From contig NC_009614.1 in the NCBI RefSeq assembly GCF_000012825.1, forward strand, positions 4,526,001-4,590,000: a DNA stretch of 64,000 nt. The letters run 5' to 3'. Every line of letters begins with the position of its first letter. The stretch's first letter is position 1. Below are positions 38,590-46,969 of this stretch, piece by piece. The position numbers were made by a program, and so were the translations under genes. The notes beneath the pieces were generated by a model. That model did no database searches and had not been told where the DNA came from. It was given only the letters and a program-made list of their open reading frames with translations. Source of the DNA: Phocaeicola vulgatus ATCC 8482 (GTDB lineage Bacteria > Bacteroidota > Bacteroidia > Bacteroidales > Bacteroidaceae).

Positions 38590-39183
38590 ATGGATACTTT
38601 ACAATTGGTTATTGATTCTATTTCTAAAATAGCAATTATACCACAAAGCATTAGTCAAGGAATTTCACCACAACCTATTGCTTGTCTTGATGCGTTACAT
38701 AAATTGGGAGTTGTATTAATCGCTTTATTTAATCTTATATTTTCTATTTATCTATACAAAACAAATAAAATAAACCAGAAAATAAAAGACATGAAAGTTA
38801 ATAGACAAAATCTATTAAACATATTGATTCTCAACCACAAATTAAATGATTTCTATAAGATATTCGCCTGTATTCATACAGAATGTCAAATCCTTTTAAA
38901 TACAGAAATAGGTGAGGAAAAACGAAAAGAACAAGCAAATGGAAAACTGGAAGAGCTATTTATTCAACTTAATTTAGAATTTATTACTACTCTACGAGCT
39001 GTTGACATAAAATTAAGTGATGAGATTTTATCTATTTCTGATACTCTACAAAGTAAATTATCCGAAAATATTTTTGATAATGGCGTAAATTTGCATGTTA
39101 GAGACAAATATGATGAATTGATTCAAACCCCCATTTCGAATGCAGAAATAGAAATACTAAAAAAACTATACGAGTTTTCGTAA
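38590..39183 (+). CDS. Single-span membrane protein of the GHKL operon
   Basis: A 197-residue protein with one membrane segment (LGVVLIALFNLIFSIYLYK, residues 39-57) and a helical, charged C-terminal domain. I recognise no family. It starts 2 nt after the DUF4325 gene, so all three proteins are made together. A membrane partner next to a nucleotide-gated switch is the layout of many defence systems where the membrane protein is the effector; this is inference only. Confidence 0.6.
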   Translation: MDTLQLVIDSISKIAIIPQSISQGISPQPIACLDALHKLGVVLIALFNLIFSIYLYKTNKINQKIKDMKVNRQNLLNILILNHKLNDFYKIFACIHTECQILLNTEIGEEKRKEQANGKLEELFIQLNLEFITTLRAVDIKLSDEILSISDTLQSKLSENIFDNGVNLHVRDKYDELIQTPISNAEIEILKKLYEFS

Positions 39184-39260
39184 TTCAATACTAAGTGATA
39201 TGTTAAGAATCAAATTATCACAAATGACACGAAAGCGTATTTAATTAGCAGAGATCAAAC

Positions 39261-39489
39261 ATGGATATATTTAGTGAATACATGAATGACGAAAACATCG
39301 AAAAAATGCGAAAGAGCTAAGCTCTGGCGAGCATCTATCGGGTTACAAGCAGTTGACAATCTGCGTGTATCCAGCTTTCTCATTGAGACTGCACGTAAAC
39401 ATATAGAAGGGCTTATTTCTATGGATGAGGTTCATAAAATGATAGATGAGCATTATGCACAAAAACGCAAGCAATCAAAACCAGATTGA
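39261..39489 (+). pseudogene. VbhA-type Fic antitoxin, inactivated
   Basis: The first 19 codons read MDIFSEYMNDENIEKMRKS and then hit TAA (39318-39320). Read on, the same frame gives ALASI, after which a 4-nt insertion (ATCTATCGGG around 39332-39341) shifts into GLQAVDNLRVSSFLIE and the rest of a typical VbhA-like antitoxin. So there are two lesions: a stop and a +4 shift. An internal ATG at 39286 in another frame can restart only the last 67 residues. No Fic toxin gene follows. Confidence 0.65.
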
Positions 39490-39517
39490 ATACTCACCTA
39501 TCAGTATTATCGCCTTT

Positions 39518-39544
39518 CAGTTATTCGAAATTTTCGAATAACTG
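39518..39544. repeat. 27-bp near-perfect palindrome between convergent genes
   Basis: CAGTTATTCGAAA (39518-39530) and its exact complement (39532-39544) flank a single T. It lies between the dead antitoxin and hipT, which converge. With only one central base it could not form a terminator loop without melting, and no T run follows. A dimer-binding site is more likely. Confidence 0.5.
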
Positions 39545-39619
39545 TCCCTCCGATGTACCATAAAAGCTACAAGGAAGAATATTCTAAGCATTGTGTATTT
39601 TACCGTTTTATAGTCTTTG

Positions 39620-40549
39620 TTAAAGCCTCGCAAGCCGTCCTTTCAATAATTCGCCATACTTTTCTTTTAATTCAGCACTTAGGAAAGAGTTTTGAATGAT
39701 AGTCTCAAACTTGGGCAATAGTTTGATATATTTATTTATCAGTCGTTCTACAATCACATTCTCTATACCTAGCATGGAAGCTGATCGAATAAAATCCTCT
39801 CTTTGAAGCTTTTTCTTCCGACCATTCAAAGTCAATGCCAACTCTTCGTCATCCTTGGGATTGATGATAGCCGCATTTAGCAAATCATAAGCAGGGGTTA
39901 AACGTATCTTATCCGCCACCTCATACAAAGAGAAGTTTTTCAAGTGCATGTCGTTATTCCCTGTCAACCAAGAGAAAAGCACCAACTCAAAGAAATTGGT
40001 AACATCCATCTTTGGTAAAGACGAGTATTTCAAAACGACCTTGCCGACACGTTCATAACTGCTCTTGTATTTGTGCTCTGTTTGCCTTTCCGTCAGTTGG
40101 CACATATCTTCCATCGCAATCTTCTCTCCGGTAGAAGTCCTGTCTATCCGGCGGGTAAGATAGCATAGCGTATCATCTGCCATCCGCATCAGCGTATGAG
40201 GAACAACCTCAATACGTGCCACCTCAGCAAGGTGCATGGTTAAATCCTCAACCTCAGGCATCATTTCATATTGCGAGGTCTGTGGTTTACAAATATAACC
40301 GCCCCATAGCCCGACAATAGTCAATCTTTTACAGCCCTCATGTTCCTTCAAATGCAAGGATAATTTCGGCTGAACACCGGTCAAAGAGGTTTGTTCTTGA
40401 ATGATTTGCAGAGCAAGCTGATCAAGTTGTTCTGTCGTATAATCAAGAACAGGCAATGTCGTTGTTCCGAAAAACTTTTTTATGCAAGCCGTGTGCATGT
40501 CCTTTTCCCCCTTTAAGAGCGGACGATAACAATATAAGCAATTACACAT
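39620..40549 (-). CDS. hipT: HipT kinase of a HipBST toxin-antitoxin
   Basis: A 309-residue HipA-fold kinase lacking the N-terminal subdomain. It has an N-terminal Cys cluster (CNCLYCYRPLLKGEKDMHTACIKKFFG spans residues 2-28), a Gly-loop region LTGVQPKLSLHL, the catalytic loop GNNDMHLKNFSL and the metal-binding TPAYDLLNA. HipT kinases phosphorylate tRNA synthetases (TrpRS in the E. coli case) and stop growth. It overlaps hipS by 8 nt. Confidence 0.85.
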   Translation of the reverse strand: MCNCLYCYRPLLKGEKDMHTACIKKFFGTTTLPVLDYTTEQLDQLALQIIQEQTSLTGVQPKLSLHLKEHEGCKRLTIVGLWGGYICKPQTSQYEMMPEVEDLTMHLAEVARIEVVPHTLMRMADDTLCYLTRRIDRTSTGEKIAMEDMCQLTERQTEHKYKSSYERVGKVVLKYSSLPKMDVTNFFELVLFSWLTGNNDMHLKNFSLYEVADKIRLTPAYDLLNAAIINPKDDEELALTLNGRKKKLQREDFIRSASMLGIENVIVERLINKYIKLLPKFETIIQNSFLSAELKEKYGELLKGRLARL

Positions 40550-40880
40550 GGCTTCCCTCCTTTTCTTCCAATGGAATAACGCTTACTGCTCCGATACAAT
40601 CCTTGCAGCATGTCAGCAACAACGACATCCGGTCAAGAATACTGATGTCTGTATTCCTCAACGCAACATCCAACAACCATCCTTCAGGAATCAAACCATC
40701 GAAAAATGGAAATAGTACATGACTTGTATATGCTTCCTCCTGTAAAGGCAATGTCATGCTAACCGCCTTTGCCGTTTCCGAAGAGAGATATTCCGGCAAA
40801 TAGCGGAATTCATACCCGGCATCATTTTCTGTCAGAATACCTGCCAATTGGTCTTTGTAAAATATATGGGCTTGTCTCAT
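40542..40880 (-). CDS. hipS: HipS, HipA N-terminal-domain protein
   Basis: This 112-residue protein corresponds to the N-terminal subdomain 1 of HipA (RQAHIFYKDQLAGILTEND...PFFDGLIPEGWLLD). In HipBST systems this separate protein is the antitoxin. It overlaps hipB by 4 nt and hipT by 8 nt, so the three are translated together. Confidence 0.85.
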   Translation of the reverse strand: MRQAHIFYKDQLAGILTENDAGYEFRYLPEYLSSETAKAVSMTLPLQEEAYTSHVLFPFFDGLIPEGWLLDVALRNTDISILDRMSLLLTCCKDCIGAVSVIPLEEKEGSHV

Positions 40881-41083
40881 TGATTATCAGTTTTAGAAGT
40901 GGCAACCATTTCATAATTGAAAAAGGCAAGGAGCTGGTTCACTTTATCGAGACGTAGCGTTTCCTTGCCCTGTTCAAGGTCTCGCACAAAGCGCAATCCT
41001 ACTCCCGACTTCAACGAGAGTTCTTCTTGCGTCAGATTATATTGCTTTCGCAACATTTTGACCGTAGTAGAAAGATTATTCAT
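40877..41083 (-). CDS. hipB: HipB transcriptional regulator
   Basis: A 68-residue XRE-type helix-turn-helix protein (QYNLTQEELSLKSGVGLRFVRDLEQGK) at the head of the hipBST operon. It should bind the two operators at 41135-41197 and repress the operon. Confidence 0.85.
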   Translation of the reverse strand: MNNLSTTVKMLRKQYNLTQEELSLKSGVGLRFVRDLEQGKETLRLDKVNQLLAFFNYEMVATSKTDNQ

Positions 41084-41111
41084 AGCATCATACTTTATAC
41101 CTTTTCGGGTA

Positions 41112-41197
41112 CAAAGTTAGCATAAATATTCGATATTATATCAGTATGGGTATAATTTATTGTTTCACCACTGCAATTATATCAGACAGGGTATAAT
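41112..41197 (-). promoter_or_regulatory. hipBST promoter with two HipB operators
   Basis: TAACTTTG (41119-41112) is the -7 element. Two 22-bp operators follow, ATTATATCAGnnnnGGTATAAT, at 41135-41156 and 41176-41197. They are identical except for the four central bases and are spaced 41 bp apart, so two dimers would bind on about the same face (four turns). The nearer one covers the -33 region. Confidence 0.65.
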
Positions 41198-41256
41198 TCA
41201 ATGAGGATTGAGATGTTAATACTAAGGCTAAAAACAAGTACAACGCAATGGTTCTA

Positions 41257-41340
41257 CACTTTTCCAAGCGAATAATTCAGATTTGCTGCACTTTTTCCAG
41301 CGAATAACGCCCAAATGAAAACACTTTTTCAGACGAATAA
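41257..41340 (+). repeat. Three 19-bp direct repeats with 32-33 bp period
   Basis: Copies at 41257-41275, 41289-41307 and 41322-41340 share CACTTTTnCnAGnCGAATAA with few differences. The period equals three helical turns. The intervening 13-14 bp are not conserved. The array resembles iterons or a cooperative regulator site. It is too short and too imperfect for a CRISPR array. Confidence 0.6.
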
Positions 41341-41992
41341 ATCATGTATTACCACATTTATTCAAGCCAATCATATATTTTCGTGCAAAATTTCAGTGCA
41401 AACCACAGAAATTCCAAGAAAACCACTACCTTTGCATTCAACAAGCGTTCTGTAACATACCTGCGGAAATGCCCTATCACTCAACACATTGTATCTGATA
41501 GCGGACATTCCACAAAAGGACTGAAAAGAGGCGGTACAACACGTATATGCAATACCATGAAATACAGCGGTTTGCATTTGTCCCCACATTCTGTGTATTT
41601 GTCAAAACAGAGGTTGTACCGATTAAAATGAATGGTCGCTGATAATCAATGATGTAAATATGCTGCATCGGTAAGTAGCTGATTATCAACAATATTACAA
41701 TATATCGCTAACTGTCTGAAAGCCACCGTTTTGGTGGCTTTTTTCATTTTAACACTTTCCATTTGAAACTTGTTACAACCAGTTTTTAAGGGTAAATTTG
41801 GCTCAAATATCGTTCCTATCCCTAAATTTTGCGACCAAATGGCAATCGGAAAATGACATATATGGCACCTTATGCAAAAACTGCAAAAGTGATAAATGTG
41901 CGCCCGTTGACATGTTGGACACCTCGTGAAAATTCCTGCAAATACCTGAAAATTGCTGCAAAGGAAATGGACGATTTTAACATGCCAAAAAA
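41341..41992. other. Non-coding stretch with an isolated plus-strand terminator
   Basis: About 650 bp with no supported protein gene. TACCTTTG at 41427-41434 is a good -7 match but lacks a -33. AAGCCACC/GGTGGCTT (41720-41727 and 41733-41740) followed by a T run is a strong plus-strand terminator. Together they would bound a non-coding transcript of about 300 nt. CTGCAAA occurs three times between about 41880 and 41965, just before the HTH gene. Confidence 0.4.
41720..41745 (+). terminator. Rho-independent terminator without an obvious gene
   Basis: The 8-bp stem AAGCCACC/GGTGGCTT has a 5-nt loop and a T-rich tail. No plus-strand gene ends within 600 bp upstream, so it implies an unannotated transcript. 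Confidence 0.75.
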
Positions 41993-43336
41993 ATGAAGAT
42001 ATTAAAGAAATGTTTAACATGTGGAGCAGAGTTTATTGCATCCAAGATGTCAAATAAATACTGCTGTAGAGAGTGCGAACGTGACGCATCTCGCAAACGT
42101 GAAGCAAAACGTAAAAAAAGTGTCCGGGAAAGTGAAAAAGAAGCAGCTCTTGATAAAGAAAGAGACGCAGTTGCTTCACGACCATTTTTGACACCCTCAG
42201 ATGTTGCCTTATTACTTGATATGAGTGTTAGCACTGTTTATAGATGTTTCTACTCCGGAATCATCAAGGCAGTGAGAATACGTAGAAAAACCCTTGTCCG
42301 TCGTGAGGATCTTGACAAATACTTTGAGGATGCAGGACCTTATAGAAAAAGAAGTTACAAGCGTAAGCAAGAACAAGAATACTATACCCTACAAGAGATT
42401 ATGGATAAGTATAAAATTGGACGTAAAGCTGTATGGGGGCGTTGTGACAGATTAGGCATCCCTAAAGTTTACGAAGGGCGTAATACTTTCTACAGTAAAA
42501 AGCTTATTGACGCAAATTTCTCTGAGCTTCTTGATGTCATCGACATTGATAACTATTACACATTGAGTCAAATCATGGAAATGTACAATATGACTCAGGG
42601 TGCGACTCTTTGTTTTGTAAAATACCATGCGGTTCCCAGGGTAAAGAGAAATGGCAGGTCTTATTATTCTAAGGTTCATATAGATTGTATAAAACACAAG
42701 ACCGATGAAATTGATCCTGACTGGTACTCTTATGAAGAAGCTATGCAAAAGTATGGCATAACTAAAGATCAGGTAAGTTATACTCTAAAGACCTATAGCA
42801 TTAAGACTGAAAAGCGTGGAAAATTCACCATGATTTATCGGACGGATTTTGATAATATCATGCATCAACGTCTTCAAAATTCAACTCCACTAATAAAGTC
42901 AAATGGTGATGAAAAGGTTGTTTTCACGGCAAAGCAACAGGAAAAAATCTGTCCAGCAACTCCTGAAGGATACTATTCTACTGATGAGGTAGCAGAGATG
43001 TTTAAAATATCAATAAAGCATGCTGGAGTTATAACAAGAGAGAACAACATACCTAAGATAGCACTGAAAGGATTTAATTTCTATGAGAAGGGATCCATTG
43101 ACCTGTTATACAACAAAAAGAATAAGTATGCAGAAATCACAGACTGGATAACGCCAGAGGAAATGCGTACAACATTTAAAATGACAGCAGATGGTGTACG
43201 CTCTTTTATTCATAGACATAAGATTCCAGCAAAGGTTGAGTATGGTAGTACCTATTATTCCAAACAACACATAGAGGAAATAAAGAATGGATATTTTGTT
43301 GGTAGAGACAGGTATTATTCCGTAGAAGAATGGTAA
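41993..43336 (+). CDS. Multi-HTH DNA-binding protein with N-terminal zinc finger, C-terminally truncated
   Basis: A 447-residue protein built almost entirely of small DNA-binding modules. A treble-clef-like zinc finger (C7, C10, C24/C25, C28) is followed by an excisionase-type HTH (66-112). Five further units of about 43 residues follow at 130-172, 188-231, 244-288, 327-371 and 384-428, each starting Y/W-Y-T/S and ending with a wing such as YYSKxHI. A sixth begins (YYSVEEW, 441-447) and stops at once, so the gene is probably cut short. I do not know the family's function; similar proteins accompany integrases in Bacteroides elements. Confidence 0.65.
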   Translation: MKILKKCLTCGAEFIASKMSNKYCCRECERDASRKREAKRKKSVRESEKEAALDKERDAVASRPFLTPSDVALLLDMSVSTVYRCFYSGIIKAVRIRRKTLVRREDLDKYFEDAGPYRKRSYKRKQEQEYYTLQEIMDKYKIGRKAVWGRCDRLGIPKVYEGRNTFYSKKLIDANFSELLDVIDIDNYYTLSQIMEMYNMTQGATLCFVKYHAVPRVKRNGRSYYSKVHIDCIKHKTDEIDPDWYSYEEAMQKYGITKDQVSYTLKTYSIKTEKRGKFTMIYRTDFDNIMHQRLQNSTPLIKSNGDEKVVFTAKQQEKICPATPEGYYSTDEVAEMFKISIKHAGVITRENNIPKIALKGFNFYEKGSIDLLYNKKNKYAEITDWITPEEMRTTFKMTADGVRSFIHRHKIPAKVEYGSTYYSKQHIEEIKNGYFVGRDRYYSVEEW

Positions 43337-43411
43337 AGCATGTCCCAATACATCCCCAAGTAAACCACGGGGATTAAGCATGGCAGATGGGATTTTTTCA
43401 TTGCACAAGAC

Positions 43412-43436
43412 AAAAAAGGCGGCCCCACCTGCCGCC
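43412..43436 (-). terminator. Terminator of the lipoprotein/TonB operon
   Basis: On the minus strand GGCGGC and GCCGCC pair around a 7-nt loop and are followed by six U. It lies about 40 nt after the lipoprotein stop codon. Confidence 0.8.
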
Positions 43437-43477
43437 TGTAGATTGATAAAGAGAGAATTCCATCCTACGCAAGATGA

Positions 43478-44494
43478 TCAAAGCCATATGGATCCAGCTT
43501 CCACATCCCCCGCCTGGTAGGTATAGGAAATGAACTCCTCAAGCGCCTCCTTCCATGTAAGACTGAAGGTTTTCATGATGGAGTGTAGCGTGCGGTTGCT
43601 GTCTTCATCCAGGCTATCCTCCCCGATCAGGTTCACATCTGCCTCCGGGTCCACATCAACAAACTCCTCGCGGCTCCAAAACACCACTACCGGGATGCTC
43701 AGGTTAATATCCCATGTTCCACGCTGGATCAATACCCCGGAGGGCTTGTAGAACGGGTCAAAGCCGTTTGTCTGCGGGTTCTTTTTAGAATTGTAGCCGT
43801 GATACAGGCGGAGTTTCAGGTCAAACTCCTTGCGGTCCTTCAGGAACCGGATAACTCCTTTTAATCCTACCGGGTTAGTGCTTCCCGTAATTTCCGCCTC
43901 GTTGTCATGTTTGGTCTTGTCCCAGGGCGTGGTATCCACATAGAGATAATCCACCAGTGCCTCCGGATCATTGTCGTCAGCTTCCGGTTTCCCGTCAAAG
44001 GTAGGTCTCACGTTCTCCGGGGTGAAGAAATGCTGGTGGATATTCTCCTGCCCGTTCTCCACGAACTGGCCGTTCATCAACTCTCCTTTGGAATTGTAGT
44101 AATAGATAAACATCAGGTAAACCGGGGCCGGGGTAAAGTTGTTTCCATTTTTATATTCGCCGTTTTTCTGAACGTAAAACTTGCCCTGGCTTCCTTCAGC
44201 AAGGGTCCATCCACTGCCGGTCTTCAGTTCATAAGTGATCTCCTGGACACGTTTCATATACCTGGCCGGGGATTCCGGATTTTGGTGGGAACCTCCGGCC
44301 TTCTGTATCTCGTTCCAGTCAGCGTGCAGGTGGCATTCAACGAGGCGGACGGTCATTTTTGCCGGGTCCTCATGCAGTTTGTTCTTCGTCTCGTCTTCTG
44401 GTATTACAGGATCCTTGCTGCAAGAGTTCAGCGACAGGACAAGGGACACTCCTATCAGAAGTGCCCACACGGTTTTACATGCAATTGTTCTCAT
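43478..44494 (-). CDS. Outer-membrane-type lipoprotein of a TonB uptake operon
   Basis: A 338-residue lipoprotein with lipobox SLNSC (Cys near residue 25). Two histidine clusters, ECHLHADW and ENIHQHFF, could bind metal or haem. It is the last gene after a His/Cys-rich protein and a TonB receptor. I do not recognise the family; a substrate-binding surface partner of the receptor is the likely role. Confidence 0.65.
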   Translation of the reverse strand: MRTIACKTVWALLIGVSLVLSLNSCSKDPVIPEDETKNKLHEDPAKMTVRLVECHLHADWNEIQKAGGSHQNPESPARYMKRVQEITYELKTGSGWTLAEGSQGKFYVQKNGEYKNGNNFTPAPVYLMFIYYYNSKGELMNGQFVENGQENIHQHFFTPENVRPTFDGKPEADDNDPEALVDYLYVDTTPWDKTKHDNEAEITGSTNPVGLKGVIRFLKDRKEFDLKLRLYHGYNSKKNPQTNGFDPFYKPSGVLIQRGTWDINLSIPVVVFWSREEFVDVDPEADVNLIGEDSLDEDSNRTLHSIMKTFSLTWKEALEEFISYTYQAGDVEAGSIWL

Positions 44495-44535
44495 TTTTCT
44501 TTTTATTTATTAGTGTTGATTATAGTTGTTATAAA

Positions 44536-46872
44536 TTAAAAAATCCAGTTTACACCGCAACGCACATCACGTCCCATATCATGCGCATAGTAACGCGAGC
44601 GGTTGGTGTATTCCTTGTACTCACGATTCAGGAGGTTGTCTGCCGACAGCATGAACCGGACCTGGTGTCCCCGTTTCACGGGAAGTTCAAGAGCAGCGTC
44701 GAACCCGAGGAGATGGTACGCCGGGGGAGTATACGGGATAAGATCCGTGTCCGGATCAAACCGCCTCTGTTTTGCGGTGAAACGGTGCCTGATGTTCAGA
44801 CGCAGCCTGAGATGCGATTTCGTCTCGTGTATCCACGCAAGTTCATGGCTGAAACGGAAGGAGGGAATATAAGGAAGATAATTACCCTTTGTCCGTTCGT
44901 TTGCCCGTATAAAGGAGACGACGGCATGGTAGTCCCATGAACCGCCCGGAGTGAAACGCAGGTCAAAGTCCATACCGCGGAAGAAAGCCGGGGTCTGCCT
45001 GTACTGGAAGACCGGGTATGCTCCCGAAATCACGGTGACTGTCTCTTTCTCCGGCCCGTCATAGATATAGCCGTCCACCCATTGCAGGTAACCGTCCAGA
45101 CAGACGCTGAACATCCCGTCGCCGTAACGGAGGGAAGATATCCATTTGTAGCTTCTTTCCGAGTGCATCGCAGAGTCTCCCCTGACAAACATCCCAGACC
45201 CGAGCTCGTTCCCGTTGCTGTACAGTTCATACACGTGAGGGGCACGCCAAGCCAGACCGAAGTTGGAGGTGAGCCTCCAGCGTCTGGAAAGTTGATAGTG
45301 TCCTCCCAGGCTGTAGGACACGTTGTTAAACTTTCTTGTCCCGCCATAGGGGCTTCCCGTCCAGTCATAACCACTGGCACGGGTTTCCTGCATATCCAGG
45401 CGGAGGCCTGCTTCAACGCCTCCCCTGGCCAGGTGATATTTCCCGATTCCGTATATCCCTGCCTGTGTCTCCGTGTAGTTCGGGATAACGGGCACGAATC
45501 CGGTACCCGCGCGGCTGTGGTTCTCGATGAACATGACCTGACCTCCCGCCTCGACTTGCCAGGAGCGGTAATCCCGCTTCCAACGCAGAAGATGCTGGAA
45601 TGAATTCAGGTGCAGGGAAACCGCCGGAATGTTAGAATCCAGCCGCCGGACACGGTTTTCCTGCCTATCGTCCTTCTGCCAGGTACTTTGCCAGTGAATA
45701 CTTCCCCCCTTCTTCATGCCGAGCCGCATCCTGCCGAATGTGATCTGATGGGTGACCTCCTGGCAGGGAGCCCTGATACCACGGGAGAAGGGATCCGTGT
45801 GCAGGGGGCGACCAAGCCGGATACGTTCCGCCAGCAGGTCCTCGCTACCCATCTGGGCGCTGAGCATCACCCCTGTCCGGCTGTAGAAGCGGCTGTAGAA
45901 ACCTTCCACTCTCAGACGTCCGCGGTCATAGCCCAGAGAGGCGGAAGCGTGATACTCTCTGGTTCCCGTGTTGTTCAGAAGATAGTGCGCAGTGGAACGG
46001 TCCCCGGAATTTGACCAGGTTCCCTGCAGACGCCAGGCGAAATCACCGGGAAAAGCACCTTCGAGCTGTCCGGTAGCCACGTAGCGACGCCCGTTACTTC
46101 CGTAAAGTGCGGAGATTCCCCCTTGAAGGGAGCGTTTTCTGAAAGGAAGCGGAGACTGCTCCATGACGATAATCCCTCCAAGGGCATCCGAACCGTATCT
46201 TACCGCATCGGAGCCCTTGATTACCGAAACAGAGGAGCTGCCGTTCATGTCCACTTCGGGAGTGTGGTCGGCCCCCCATTGCTGCCCGGTCTGGCGGGCA
46301 CCGTTATGGATAATCAGTATCCGGTTCCCGTACATTCCTTGGATAACGGGTTTGGATACAGTGGTTCCCGTGCTGATGGAACTTACCCCGCTGACACGTT
46401 CGAGCAGGGTGGCAAGCGAGGTTCCCAGCGCGTTCCTGATCTCGGGAGATGAAAGGCGCCGGCTCACCACGTTGGGTGACGCCCCGGCACGTTCACCGGT
46501 CACGACCACTTCCCCGAGTTTTTGTATGTCCGGGGAGAGACATACGGTATGTATGCTGCTTTCTTTGAATACCTCGTTCAAAGGCACACGCCGGGAACCG
46601 TAACCCAGGCACTGCACGAGGACCGTATCCATGAAACACGTTCCATGACCGAAAACAATCATTCCACGGGGGGAGCTGACAAGTAACCGTTCCCTGGTCA
46701 GGATATAGGCCCCTTCAATGGGAAGCCCGCTTTCCTGGTCAATGACCAGCAGAGTATCGCGTGTACCCGTCGATTGCCGGTCAGCCTGTACCCGTGCTTC
46801 CATGGGAGAAGGGAGGGTACATAGGCAGACAACAAGCAGGCACACATACTGGAGATATGCATGAAATGTCAT
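44536..46872 (-). CDS. TonB-dependent outer-membrane receptor
   Basis: A 778-residue receptor with a signal peptide, a short carboxypeptidase-regulatory-like N-terminal domain, a plug (VVVTGERAGASPNVVSRRLS through GSDAVRYGSDALGG) and a 22-strand barrel ending in VRCGVNWIF. It is too short to be SusC, has no SusD partner, and looks like the metal/cobalamin/haem group (plug motif QQWGADHTPEVD). Together with the His-rich neighbours it suggests uptake of a metal or metallo-complex. The exact ligand cannot be told. Confidence 0.8.
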   Translation of the reverse strand: MTFHAYLQYVCLLVVCLCTLPSPMEARVQADRQSTGTRDTLLVIDQESGLPIEGAYILTRERLLVSSPRGMIVFGHGTCFMDTVLVQCLGYGSRRVPLNEVFKESSIHTVCLSPDIQKLGEVVVTGERAGASPNVVSRRLSSPEIRNALGTSLATLLERVSGVSSISTGTTVSKPVIQGMYGNRILIIHNGARQTGQQWGADHTPEVDMNGSSSVSVIKGSDAVRYGSDALGGIIVMEQSPLPFRKRSLQGGISALYGSNGRRYVATGQLEGAFPGDFAWRLQGTWSNSGDRSTAHYLLNNTGTREYHASASLGYDRGRLRVEGFYSRFYSRTGVMLSAQMGSEDLLAERIRLGRPLHTDPFSRGIRAPCQEVTHQITFGRMRLGMKKGGSIHWQSTWQKDDRQENRVRRLDSNIPAVSLHLNSFQHLLRWKRDYRSWQVEAGGQVMFIENHSRAGTGFVPVIPNYTETQAGIYGIGKYHLARGGVEAGLRLDMQETRASGYDWTGSPYGGTRKFNNVSYSLGGHYQLSRRWRLTSNFGLAWRAPHVYELYSNGNELGSGMFVRGDSAMHSERSYKWISSLRYGDGMFSVCLDGYLQWVDGYIYDGPEKETVTVISGAYPVFQYRQTPAFFRGMDFDLRFTPGGSWDYHAVVSFIRANERTKGNYLPYIPSFRFSHELAWIHETKSHLRLRLNIRHRFTAKQRRFDPDTDLIPYTPPAYHLLGFDAALELPVKRGHQVRFMLSADNLLNREYKEYTNRSRYYAHDMGRDVRCGVNWIF

Positions 46873-46969
46873 ACTTGAAAAAATATAAACGGGTTATAAT
46901 CTGTTAAGACAGGACATGAAAAGCCCCTGCACGCAATCACAGTGATGGCATGCGAATCCCTCAAGGGAG

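Noticed and set aside
41257..41340. Possible CRISPR array
   Set aside because: Only three imperfect 19-bp repeats with 13-14 bp gaps and no cas genes.
41344..41631. 95-residue plus-strand frame
   Set aside because: Composition is not protein-like, there is no ribosome-binding site, and a competing frame exists on the other strand.
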